Origin: Welwitschia mirabilis
Lineage: Eukaryota > Gnetophyta > Gnetopsida > Welwitschiales
Direction of reading: 5' to 3'
Assembly: GCA_051453625.1 (NCBI GenBank)
Contig: JBOZIK010000001.1
Coordinates: forward strand, 262,225,450 to 262,289,449
Length of the DNA stretch: 64,000 nt
Positions 23,178 through 34,890 of this stretch are shown piece after piece (within the stretch, counting starts at the first letter, position 1; each line of letters begins with the position of its first letter). The position numbers and the translations under genes were made by a program. A model generated the notes under the pieces. That model worked only from the letters and a program-made list of their open reading frames with translations. It searched no databases and was not told the origin of the DNA.

Positions 23178-24290
23178 TGAATAAATTTTAAATCCCATAA
23201 TTACCTAGATATTTTTAGCAAAGGTATGTTTAAGGATATTTGAGAAGAGGTAAAGATATTATAATAGAAAACTATTTTTACTCCTAAGCACTAAGAATGA
23301 TTATTTAAAATACAAACCACCAAGTAAGTTTAAGTTACTACTATGATAAATCATAAAGCAATAAGGGATGTATAAGTAGGTAATAGATATTTCACTAGAC
23401 ATCTTGATTGTTATAAATATAAATGATTTATATGTGGATTGTCTTATAACAAAATGTAATAAGAGTAGGATAGCATAAATGATATATCATTCTAACATAT
23501 TAAACATATAATATTAATATGTCCTTTTGCATGATAAGAAATTTCCTTTATGAAATAACCATTCCTACATGCTTTTTGAAAAAAATAAAACAAGCTTAAA
23601 ACCTCCTCATGAGATAAGTCCTTATCATATCCATAAAGAATGTAGATGCTCTATAGGTTATTAAGGATATAATTGAATAGAATTTAATCTAAAATAATAC
23701 ACACTAACTATTAAGGTAGATTATGCCTTGATAACTAAGGTTGAACTCTTACTTAATTTATATGTAATAGAATATGGTCACAATGGGTTTTTGTATTTAT
23801 TAGAATCCTTGTCTTCTTAGATATTCTTTGGCTTTTTAGCTATTAATCTGGTTTTTTTTTTTGCTCATTATACAAGTTTGATTGAATAGTTTGAAAAGAG
23901 ATTTTTCATTTATCCTTTTTAGAATTTGTGCTTCTTTAGAAGGCTATTAGTTCCATGGATTTAATGGTGTTGCCTAATGGTGATACCAATCTTCTTAGCT
24001 TTTTTTCTATTAGGTTGAAAAATAACTATTCAAAATGCTTTGCATAATAAAATCCAAGTATCAGCTATTTTAAATAATAATTTAATAATTACATAGGTTA
24101 ATCTTGATTAATGATAATTATAAAATATGTCATTTACAACCTTAATTTTTTTAACTAATAAGGGAGGATATGAAATCCTATTGTTATAGACTTTTTAACT
24201 CATAAGGGAGGATGTGAAATCCTATTATTATAGATTTTTTGATCTATAATTATTTTGTTAGTATCATAAATCTTATTTTCAAGGTTAAAA
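23178..24290 (-). repeat. LTR remnant (copy 2 of the 17.5-kb LTR)
   Basis: A diverged colinear copy of about 17640-18940, in the same orientation. The PBS-proximal end is missing and the solo LTR sits at its left edge. No coding potential. Confidence 0.6.
24153..24240 (+). repeat. 44-bp tandem duplication
   Basis: Two adjacent 44-base units beginning aact.ataagggagga, with four or so differences. The unit follows the anchor catttacaac at 24131-24140, matching the anchor before the unrelated 31-bp duplication at 18876. Confidence 0.9.
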
Positions 24291-25915
24291 GTGTAAGAAA
24301 ACGAGACTTAGTAAATAATATAATCATGTGTATGTTTACTTATCATACCTAAAATTAACAAGAAAGGCTTCATTAAATGTTAAAAATCTATTGAATGTTA
24401 TTACATAAAATGATTATTTTTTAAAAATCAAGAAACATGAAATGCATTTTAAGATACACATTTGACTAAAAATAAAATATAGTTAATTTTTTAATTATCT
24501 TAAGATGATGATTACATATTTTTAGGATCACAAAGAAAATGTCATGTTATTGCATATGTCTTTTTTACATTGTCCTTAATTATGAGGCATTATCATTGAT
24601 GCATTTCCATATTTTTTTAAATAGTATCATACTAAAATCTTGTAAGTTTTTAATTTCAAAACGTACTACTTTTAATGATTTGCATAATTTTTTCTGAGTT
24701 CATAAATGGGTTCTTCTTATTTTATTTGGATTTTGTTAGATTTTTTAAATTTATTTAGTAATTTGAAAATTTCTTTAAGAGTCAACATCTTGTAATTTGT
24801 AATTAGAAAATTCTTCTCACTAATTATAATAAACATTTATTTCATGCATATAATCTATGATAAAAGTTTTGTATAACATAAATTTAATTATTTATTTCAT
24901 CTATAATTAAGTAAGAAAAATTTTAGATAAGTGCTTAATAGGTTTTCCTTTTTCATTTTAAATAAAACAAATATTTTACTTATTTGGAAATTAAGCTTAA
25001 GGTCTATTGCTACCAAAAATACTTATAGAAGATTCTATATCTATGTTTCTACTTCTATTTATCTAAACAAGAAAGAATATTATCATTTAAGAATTAAGTA
25101 TGGGTCTATCATTTACTATCATATTTTGATTTAATGCTTATATAGAGATTTAGTTTGTTATTTTCAAATTTTAATATGAATTAATCTTTGATAGTTAAGT
25201 CTATATTAAATACTTATCCCTATCATTGATGTTTATATTCATTATTCTACGTATAATTATCATTCTTATTGATGTACCTCATGTTCTAGTAAGTATTCTT
25301 ATTATTTATAATATTTACTGTAAACAATTAAAATAACATTATAATCATAATTATGAGAAGAGTTATGGAAAAAGTAAAATCATTGTTTGTTATAATATTC
25401 TAATAACTATTTGATATAATATGATGTTTTATGTATTCATTAAATAAATCCCCTATAACATTAACTATATTATTTATTTACTTTTATTTACATTTTTTTG
25501 TTATATAGTAATTATATATGTAAGTGTTAATACTAAATTAGGTGCTTCTTATGGAAGAATAACATAATAATTATATTTGATTTTAATCATACTACAATTA
25601 TACTACAATAATAAAGACAATGATGTTAAAACAAGTGCTTTCATTTAAAATAAATACTAAAATATCAAGTTATAGGATTTTAAATTATAAAATATTTATT
25701 TTAATTATAGTTTTATTTAAATGTTATTTAATATCTTAAAAAACATGTTCTTTAATTTTGCATTAATTAAAACTAATGTGATGACCTGATTATAAAATAG
25801 TACCACCTATACAAAGTTTATAGAAAATGCTTAAGTTAAAAATTATTCAAAAATTTCATTAATGTATGAAATGGGGTTAATTAGTCTAGTACCTTGCGTA
25901 ATTTCACATAAGAAT
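24291..25915. other. AT-rich DNA without recognisable gene
   Basis: Very AT-rich, with runs of short poly-T and poly-A. The 67-codon frame at 24931-25134 has no recognisable motif and biased composition expected by chance. I see no RNA gene, LTR boundary or repeat that I can define. Confidence 0.6.
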
Positions 25916-27404
25916 TGAAAGGATCAAGAACCCTAGGTGGGTGAATAGGTTTTTTAAAAATTAAAATAAGATGAACTAATAATTTATATATATTAAAAGC
26001 TTGATCAAAATAATTTGTAATAAAAATGTGCATATGAAGAAAAACTAAACATATTCAAAGTAATCAAATTGATAGAAAGCATAAAATACCAAATAGATGT
26101 GTACACATGATTTTATAGTGATTCAGAAAATTCCCTACTCCACTCTCGATAATCAACTTATCCTCAAGCTTGATCTGGATCTTTGAACTCTTCAGGTATT
26201 GCAGATTTACCTGTAACCTTTATAAATGGACTTTTGCAAGCTTAGTCTCAACCTTCAGAGGATGTAGTAGTGATGGTAAGAATGCTTTGATGTTCTTGAT
26301 ACAATAATTTTGATGAAGCTTTTCTCATGTAGATGTATAATAGATAAAGCACTACATCTAAACTTGAATGTAGAGATAAAATAGACAATAGATGTTCCTT
26401 GGTCATAAGTACAAATGTCAAGATTCAATAGTGGATATCAAAAAAATTTAGTATTAGTTTATCAGTTCAAAAAAGTTCTTTAGTCATCTATCTATTGGCT
26501 ATTTATATTAAAAGGATTTTAGGATTTATTACATTTGAAATATACTTCCAATGATTATAAACAACTAGAAAATGGATATCTAATAGATACATAATGCATA
26601 GAAAATGGATAGAAGATTTTGGTTTCATTCTGTCTGATCGATCCCTTATAAGTCTGGTCAACCCCATCTAGTATCGTGACTTACATAGGTTTTCTAAGTA
26701 AAATTTTTGGTCATCCTAGTTTCTTATGACTTCATATCTGGTCAACCTCATATGGGTCCGATCGATCACCATTTAGTTGTCTACCATTAAGTCTAGTCAC
26801 TTGCTAGTCTTAATAAAGATCTTTCTAATTTCTTGCATCAGGTCTGATTGACTTCTTCAGGTGTTTAATCAATCCCATAATGATTGACTCAGGATCATCA
26901 ATTACATAGTGCTTAGGATGGTTGATTCCTTTAATGATCTAGTCACTCCCTTAACAATCAGTTCCATAGTACTGTTCATAGGTTTATAGATTCGATCGAC
27001 CTCCTCATAGTTTAGTCAACCCCTTATCATTCAGTTCAGAGATACTATTACTAGGTCCACAAATTTAGTTAGTTCCATAAATGTCTAGCTAACCCCTTGC
27101 CATTCGATTTAGGGATACTGGCTCTTGAGGTTACAAGTCCAATCAATTCCATTAGAAATCTGGTCGACTCCTCTAAATTAATTTTAATTTTTGAGTAACT
27201 GCTTTAGTTGTAGTCGATTCCTTGAAAGTCTAGTTGACCTCTCTGAAGGGTAAATGAAGTTGATAGGTTTATAGTTCTTAGAATTTAATGGTTTTGGCTT
27301 TATCATTATAGTTACAAGTGATTAACATCTTCTACATAAGATACACAAAAGTTACTATATAGAAAACATTAGTTTGACATTAATTGACAAAACATAGTCT
27401 AACA
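25916..27404 (-). repeat. SIRE/Maximus-like LTR, minus strand
   Basis: Left edge TG at 25916, then 'ggatcaagaaccctaggtgg', the complement of the ...CCAGGGTTCTCGATCC end of the plus-strand LTR at 31011. The right edge is TGTTAGACT on the minus strand, right after the polypurine tract GGGGAGA (plus 27406-27412). Being next to a polypurine tract it is a 3' LTR whose interior lies to the right. 26630-27240 is dense in short GGTCGAC/GGTCAACC motifs. Confidence 0.75.
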
Positions 27405-28110
27405 ATCTCCCCATTTACCATTGATGGCAAATAATATTTAGTTGTTAAAATATTTAGGATTTCGAAAAATGTCCCCTTAAAAAATGCCTATTATTATTTT
27501 ATAAAATATTACACCTTTTAAAGCCAAATTAAGCCATTTTAAATAGTCAAATTTTGTACTTAAAATGAAACAATTTTAAGATGCATATTTGGAGGGTTAA
27601 GAACATAAATTTTATGAAAAGCACAATGTGATCACATAAACCATTTAACATATTGATTAGTGATAAAATTTTAGAGTTCATTTCTAATATTGGATATCAA
27701 CAGTTGAATTTATAAAATAACCATTTAGAACTGTAAAATTCATCATTAGATAAACATGTTAAGCACATATAATTTACATAAACAAAAAAAAGGATTTAAG
27801 GTATCAATTGAGAATAATTTAGAACATAGAACTAAGTGCATGTTGATAAATCTAAAAGCATAAATAAATAATTCTCCCTCTTTTGACATTAATGACAAAG
27901 GAGAAAATAAAAGTTCATAAGTAAAATATAAATAAATAATCTAAATGAAAAAATGAAAATAGAGAATGCAAAAGAAACTTATGTTCTATACTATTAGATT
28001 TTGCTAAAGGACTTACAGATCTAAAAGGGTATGGGTAATTAAGTTGTTTAATCTGGTTAATCGACCACATCTGGTCAACCAAATCATAGATCTGGTCCTG
28101 TATATTCCTT
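27405..28110 (-). other. 3' interior remnant of minus-strand SIRE-like element
   Basis: Contains the polypurine tract at 27406-27412 and a second tract-like block near 27873-27900 (minus strand: ctcctttgtcattaatgtca...gagggaga). This mirrors the plus-strand 'ccactgatgtcaaagggggagag' block near 29448. No coding frame is seen. Confidence 0.5.
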
Positions 28111-28114
28111 TCTT

Positions 28115-28950
28115 ACTAGAATCTTTTATTGCAATGCTACTTTCAATTGTGATACTAGGACTTTAGAAACCCTAGTTTTGGGTAGAAGGATTAAAGTAAT
28201 AGCAAATCTTATTTCTAAGCTAACCAATCTTTCTCAGGAAGACTATGAGGAATTTTAGCCACTGAGGGACTCAATGGAAGATAAACCAACAATTACTAGG
28301 GAGATTTGTGGTAAAATGTATACTTAGAAGTACACTATTTCTACTTCTCTGTTGACTCCTAATCCACTTGATCTTTACCTATAATTTTCTATTTTTAGCT
28401 GGTCATCATGATAAGGCCTCTAGTTATAGAGCTTATTTAATGTATTTGGTAGGAACTAAACATTCTATTGATGCTCCTGTCATAATATTGAAAAATGTGG
28501 CTTCACAGTTAGAGTACCACAAAACTAGGACTCTTTCCTACTCTATGCTTATCACTAAAATTTGTCTCTATTTTCATGTTAATCTACATTCTTCAGTAGA
28601 GACTCCTTAGTCCCTATTAACCATTGGACGTGCAACTTTGTCTTGCATGCATATTTTTGCTCCTTCAAAGAAATCTCATTTTGAAACCCTAAAGGTAACA
28701 TCTCTAGATGAGACTCTTTAATATTTCAAATGGATTGACACTCGCATCAAGCATATGAAAGAAGCACTCAGAGCAGCTGGATATGATATTGCAAATACTT
28801 CAGCTGAAGGTACTAGCTCTTCTCATACTGGAGGAGATGAAGAAGATTTAGAGGAGGAATCTAAAGAAGAAGAAGAAGAGGAGGAGAAATCAAATTATAA
28901 TTCTTCTTATCTTTCAGATCTTTATTATGTTGTTCTCTGTTTTACTCTTA
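28115..28950 (+). pseudogene. Retroelement accessory ORF, decayed
   Basis: A plus-strand coding remnant in at least two frames. 28120-28365 reads FYCNATFNCD, then GRRIKVIANLISKL, LSQEDYEEF and 'EDKPTITREICGKMYT'. After a frameshift near 28385, 28403-28610 reads DKASSYRAYLMYLVGTKHSI, 'DAPVIILKNVASQLEYHKT' and 'SYSMLITKICLYFHV'. The end (28755-28910) is acidic, with GGDEEDLEEESKEEEEEEE. The pattern resembles the 'putative plant transposon protein' domain (PF20167, from memory) carried by some plant retrotransposons; its function is unknown. It lies upstream of a polypurine tract and LTR, so it is probably the element's extra 3' ORF. Stops at about 28250, 28336 and 28608. Confidence 0.6.
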
Positions 28951-29748
28951 TTATTAAAAAGAGAGTTTTGTACCTTTCTTTATGGAATTTTTTAGATGTA
29001 TGCTCTTGATAAGCACTTCTTTCTTTCTTGCTTAGTATAGAACTTTATAACAGTTTATTTTTAATGAAATTTAGTCTTATGTTTGAGCTTAATCCTTGCA
29101 TTATTTTGACACTCTTGAGTGCTATATACTTTGAAAAAAAAATTAAAATTATTATCTCAAATACAAAGGAATTAAATTTTTTTAATCATATGTTACATTA
29201 TCATTTTGTATCATAGTTTGTTCTCAAATGGTACCATTTAAATATGTAAATCATAACTATTACTTTGATCAGTAATATTGGTAGAATTTCATGCATTTTC
29301 AAGTTTACCTCATTTAAAAGCATAGTTTCTCTATTAAAAATGCCTCAATATGTTTTAAGAAATTTTGGCTTATTATCATTCATCATTTGATATCAACATA
29401 GGGGGAGAGTATGTTTAAAAAGTGCTTAAATATGATTATTATTTGCCACTGATGTCAAAGGGGGAGAGAAGATGTAGTGCTTTCATATCAATATTAAAAA
29501 GAAGATGTAGTGCTTTTAATTTAATATTAAATTCAATATGATCCTTTTATGGTAATTGTTGAATATTTTATACTATTTAGTCAAAGAGATATCTATCTTA
29601 ACTTTTTCTTACAAATGTATATGTCTTGATGTAAGGGGAAGTTTTTTGATTTTTTAATGTATTATTAAAAATGTTTAGTAAATTAGTTTACATTGTTTAA
29701 ATCTTTGAAATTACTAAATTATTTTCCATCAATGTCAAAGTAGGAGAT
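28951..29748 (+). other. 3' untranslated part with polypurine tracts
   Basis: Two GGGGGAGAG-type blocks (about 29401-29408 and 29460-29468), then the functional-position tract aaagtaggaga at 29737-29747 just before the LTR. The 'tgatgtcaaagggggaga' context is typical of SIRE/Maximus-like copia ends. The open frame at 29028-29216 is chance. Confidence 0.6.
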
Positions 29749-31011
29749 TATTAGATTATATTTACTAATTGATGTCAAACTAATTCCTCTGGTGTAGTGA
29801 AAATTTATTAGATATTATGTGTAGATGAGTTTAAGTTATGTAGGTGAAAGATGTGAACCAAATGCATGAAAGAAACTACTAAGTTGTTTACCTCCAGTGG
29901 GGGTTGACTCAATCTTAGAAGGGTCGATCACACCTGAAGTAGACACGGCAGAGATGAACTGAACTCAGAGGGATTGACTAGATCCTAGAGGAATCAACCA
30001 GACCTCTGACTTCAAGAATTAATAAATGCCTGACTGAGAGGAATGGGGTCGACTGGATATTCATGGGGTTAACTAGATTTAAGGAGCTGATAGTCAAGTC
30101 CTAGACTGAAAGGAAAGGGGTCAACTAGACCCAGGATGGGATCGACCGAGTTCCTATGGGGTTGATAAGATATTTATGGGGTCAACCAGACAGTACAAAA
30201 AAGTAAATCATGTAGATGTTATGTATACATTACCTAGCTGTTTTCTAGTCGTTTATAGCTGTTGGAGGCATAATTTAATTATATCAAACCCTAGTAAACC
30301 TCTTACCTAAGTAAGATATTACTTAGAGATCATTTTGGCACATTTTCAAATTAGTATATTCATTGTGGATCTGAAAGATCAATTTACATATTACATTGGA
30401 ATATTTATTATATAGATTCATATCTGATTGAGAAGATCTATTCTTGAATTAGAACATCACTCAGAATCAGATCTAAGGAACTCATGACTATTTTCAATTG
30501 GAGAAGAGCTCTATTCTATGTACTAATACTAAATAAGTGATATTAGAGCTACTAAAAATTCATTGCATTACTTCAATTCATTGTCAAAGGTTGAGACTTA
30601 GCCTACAAAAGTCTATTGTCAAAGGTTAAGACTTAGCCTGCAAAAAGTCCATTGTTAAGATTGAGGCTTCGCCCGTAAAAGATCACTTGTAAGGTTTAAC
30701 AGGTAAGCCTGTCAAAACCTATGAATTAACAGAGATCTGAGATCAAGCTTGGAGAAAGATGATCATTAAGAGTAGAGTAGGGAAGTTTCCAAACCACTAT
30801 AAATCCTACGTACATCCAAACTGATAGTTTCTATGTTATAGTTTATATTCTGTTTCTATTTATTCTTTGTATGCATGATTGTGATTTCATTATTCATTTA
30901 TATGCAATCTATGATTAGAATTTGTTAAGTTGTTTTGAGCTTAAAGTTTTATAAAATAACCTTCTCATCAACCCCCCCACCCCCCAGGGTTCTCGATCCT
31001 ATTATATACCT
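29749..31011 (+). repeat. SIRE/Maximus-like LTR, plus strand
   Basis: Starts TATTAG (decayed TGTTAG) after the polypurine tract and ends 'ccagggttctcgatcct' with a C-rich run at 30970-30986. It is an inverted relative of 25916-27404. Around 29890-30190 there are many short GGGGTCGAC/GGGGTCAAC motifs with step about 30 bases, the mirror of those in the other LTR. No gene. Confidence 0.75.
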
Positions 31012-33003
31012 TACATTATTAGTTGGAACTATTATATAATAATCTGCAGATCAGGATTAAGTTAAGTTTAGTTTGAATAGCTAAGTAAAGCAATTGTTAA
31101 AAGGATTTAAGTCTAAGTCTCATTGAATTAAATCTAGGCTTTACCCTTGTCCATATAAATAATAAAATAAATCATCTGGTAGTCATTATTTATCCCCAAG
31201 TTCTGAGACTCCAAACTACTAGAATTTATTAATTAACTTATATAATTGTTAGTTATAAAATACTTGATAAATGAGGAACCACGAGTTAGAAATTACTAAG
31301 AAAATTTTTTACCTAATAGCATATCAACTATAAAGGTTTAAATCATAGAGAACTAAGGGTTATTCTTTTTTTTTTAAATCAAAATAATGTGCATGAATTC
31401 CCTTTATTACTGGTTGTAAAATATTTATTGAACTTGTATGAACTCAAACACATGAGCTCCTAATAAGCTATCTTAACTCCACATGTCCTACCATTTCTAC
31501 TACTCACTAGAGACATTGTAAATGTTGCAAATCATAATTATACACCTAGAATCTATTCTTGACCTATAACTTAACTCTTCCTTCCTATCTTGATTTGTAT
31601 TTTTCCTTCCATCATCACTTTTGTATGCCTTTCCCATATCCACATGTTGCAATCCATCTACCTATTCCTCCTCGGTACCCTTCAGCACTGCCTTTGATCC
31701 CTTCCATTGCATATACCCTTAGTTGTATGTCTAGTGATAACCAACCTCTTGTGGCCTTTGTTCATTCTTAGTGATGCTCATCCTCATAGTCTTGACCATG
31801 TCTTAGTCCGTTACTGATCTGCATCAAGCTTTCCTTGAGCCATGTCATTTCTACCTCGTCTCTTATGCATTCAACTCTGAGGTTACTGCAAGCCATGCCC
31901 TCATTGTCAATCCACCATTTAGACTATGTAGCCCTGCCTTTTTCTCCCTTTTCAATGCTAATTATGCATGCTATTTGTTACCTGTAAGCTAGCTAACTCT
32001 CAGAGCTCATGTGTTTCTCCCTCTTGTGAGCCTATTGTACTCCTCCCTGCCTTTCACTCTACTTTTCAAGACCTTTAGTTAGGTATGCGTGCCCATTTCC
32101 AAATAAAATTTGTTCTAAAATAGTCAAAGAAAATCCTATAGTATTTAGCATCGGCATATGAAGGTATGATAGGGTGAAGCATGAAGTTTGTTTCTTACAT
32201 AATCAAAACCATTATAAAATCTATCTATCTATATTTTATTTTCCTATGTTTCTAAATCTTACACGCTGCTTATACACCTCTGCTCCACTAGCTCACTTTT
32301 TCCCCTTTCCTTATGCTACTCACCTTTATGGCATCCTCTCATGATGTTTTCTGTTGCTTGTACATTTTGTTATTCATCTATGTTCCACATGGTACCACCC
32401 CACTCTATATCTCCACACAATCCTTTCTGTCTGCTCTGCTAGTCTCCCTGTGAATCTGCCTCCCATCTTTATATGATTATTCCTTGTCAAGATTCCTTTC
32501 CTCTTGATCTGCACCTATATCTATGCTTACCATTCTAGCCTTCTCTGTGCCTACTGAGCCCGTCATTATTCACTGACCTATGAACGTGACCTTCCCGTCT
32601 CTTTCTTAAATCAATTATCTCCTAATGCATTAACTAGATGATACATGCCTTCTAACCTTAACTAGTTTGAATTGGTGTACTAGTTAGAACATATGGATGC
32701 CAATAAAGTGGTTGTGGGTTCAATTCTTATGAAGAGATAAAGCCCCATAATTTCTATGTAGTACCTTAGTTAAACATGGATTATGATAAAACATAATACT
32801 TTGCTTAGATTTAAGAAAAGTCATATACAATAGTATGTGTATATTCATAAAGTTCTATGCTTAGACATAAAGAAGTAGAAATTTATCACCAAGTCTCTCT
32901 TTTTTTTTTTTTTTTTAATAACCCCTCTTAGAACAGTGACTAAGTTACTACTCTAAACTCTTCTTTACATAGTTCAAATTGATGCAAATTTTTGGATGTT
33001 ACC
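31012..33003 (+). repeat. Gypsy-type 5' LTR tail (A)
   Basis: Colinear with 36873-38335. It ends GGATGTTAC and is followed by a PBS, so it is the 3' part of a 5' LTR on the plus strand. It is longer than its partner because the partner lacks two blocks (about 31205-31470 and 31540-31880). Its left edge coincides with the end of the SIRE-like LTR. The open frame 31559-31771 falls inside the LTR and is not a gene. A poly-T run of 17 lies near 32900. Confidence 0.75.
32673..32727 (+). other. tRNA-like Pol III A and B boxes in LTR A
   Basis: A-box-like TGGTGTACTAG at 32673-32683 and B-box-like GGTTCAATTCT at 32717-32727, 33 bases apart, as in tRNA genes. The T-arm can pair, but the acceptor arm cannot, so this is a tRNA-derived or SINE-like segment rather than a tRNA gene. 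The partner LTR keeps it at 37931-37984. Confidence 0.5.
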
Positions 33004-33006
33004 TTT

Positions 33007-33018
33007 TGATATTAAAGC
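33007..33018 (+). promoter_or_regulatory. Decayed primer binding site
   Basis: TGATATTAAAGC; the surrounding 29 bases closely match the LTR/PBS junction at 6955-6983 of the first chromovirus, which supports plus-strand orientation and a related lineage. Confidence 0.55.
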
Positions 33019-34350
33019 CTAGGTTGTGAATTCTTTAAGTAAAAAGTCTATCAAGCTATTATAAGGTGTCAAGTTCTCCTTCTTCTTGTCTCTACCTCTT
33101 AGACTTATGTTTGATGCTTAACCCTACTACCTTGGAAATTGTCTTGCTAATAGAAATCTAATGCTTTGATATTCCTCTAGTGTTTTACATTGACAGGTGT
33201 GGTTTCACATTATATCATCAATAAAGCCTTGTGTTTTTGACTCACTAGGACTTACAAAAGGTTATTAATATATTAGCATAGAAATATCTTTAATTAATTC
33301 TCTTCCATAAGTTAACGCATTTACGGTTATAATATTTTAGCATTGGATGAGTCTGCTCCCTCTCCCTCCCCTTCTCTTAGTTTAAAATATTTGGTTGTTA
33401 TTTATCTGAATATCATCTTAACTTCTTTTGACTATGTGAAATATTTCCTATAACTTGTGAAAAAAAATAAGAAATTAAGAATTTGCAGGGTCCAACTATT
33501 GATGTTAAATCCTTAAAAAAACATAGATCTAATTACTGAAGCAAGCTTTTATTTATGTATGACAGTATTCATCATATTGAAGCTTTCAAACCCTCCTTAA
33601 GATCTACTTGCATGATCTAGAAAATTTTATGGTATAGTAAATTAAGTTGACATTATACATTACCCCTATCTTAGGATCTTATTCATTAGTATGCATTCAT
33701 CTAGAATACATCTACTTTGATGTCATCTAGTACCCCAAGTAATAATTTTAGTACTGATGTCTTTACTTGTAATAAACTAGCATGTTAACTTTATTCATTT
33801 AGAAATGGTTCATAAAATTTGTGAAAGCTAGCAAGACCTATAAACTTTTGGCAGTTTAATGTTGATACGTAATGTTAGTTTTATGCTTATGTTGAGATCT
33901 CTCTCTTGTTCATTAAATTTAACTTAGGTGTTATTAAAAACTAATGAGTTTAACTAAGACATCTTATAATAGGGTACCTTTTGTAAATATACCTCTTAAC
34001 AAGACATGAAAGGGTAATGGAGGAAAAAAATTAATCAATTATGGATAATAGAAGAGTATGATGAAAAAGAGCATGGCAATGTAAAGAATGAAAACCCTTA
34101 TAGTGAATTGGCATATGATCCTATGTATTGATTAAATCTTATATGATTTTTCATTCTCTTTTTGTATATCCTACATAATCCTTATGATTTTCAGTTGAAC
34201 ATGATTTTTGAATCTTGTTTTGAACATGATTCCATTATCAGTTATATGATCCTAAGTTTTTGCACCTCTTTATGTTCAAAGAAATTTCTTGTCTCTAAAA
34301 TCTTGTGATTCTTAGAACTTTGTCTTATTATCCCAATTAGTTGAAACTTT
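33019..34350 (+). other. Interior of second gypsy-type element, decayed
   Basis: By position this should hold gag, but no capsid, zinc knuckle, RT or integrase motif is readable in any frame. A CT-rich run lies at about 33355-33380. Nothing else seen. Confidence 0.35.
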
Positions 34351-34890
34351 GTCATGAATCTTTATGGATTTGTAATTTACTTAACTTGTTAAATCTCAAT
34401 TCTTATCTTGTATCTGATCCAAGTCATGTTATGTATTTACATAATGATTGTATATCTCTTATAACTTATTATTCTTATAATATCTATGACCTCTTTTCTT
34501 ACCTTGCATGGCTAGATTAGTTGATAAAATATCTTGATTTCCTATCCCTTAAAACTCTTCTTGTTAGTGACATAATCTTGATGTATCTTGATTTGTCATT
34601 AATGCGTGATTCTAAGGGAACCTTTTCATGAACCTTGGTTATAGTTTTGGAAGTATACTTAACTTATTTGACCTTAATTATTGTATTCTACATGTTCCAA
34701 GTTATGTTAAAATCTTGTATGATCTTGTACATCTTTCACAACTTAAACCTATTATTCTTGTACTAGATAGAATCTCATCATTTACATTGCTTGTTAAAGG
34801 ATTGGTAAAGCATCTTGCCTTCCTACCCCTTGAAATCTATCTTCATGTTGATGATATAATCTTAATGTATCATGATTTTACTTACATCTA
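34351..34890 (+). repeat. Diverged tandem duplication, unit about 270 bp
   Basis: 34351-34610 and 34624-34890 can be aligned in order: 'tcatgaatctttatgg' / 'tcatgaaccttggtta', 'ccaagtcatgtta' / 'ccaagttatgtta', 'cttcctatccctt.aaa', 'gacataatcttgatgtat' / 'gatataatcttaatgtat'. The 87-codon frame at 34628-34891 is unit 2 and is not a recognisable protein. Confidence 0.65.

Noticed and set aside
32673-32727. A tRNA gene
   Set aside because: Pol III boxes and a T-arm are present but the acceptor arm cannot pair; only a tRNA-like relic is supported.
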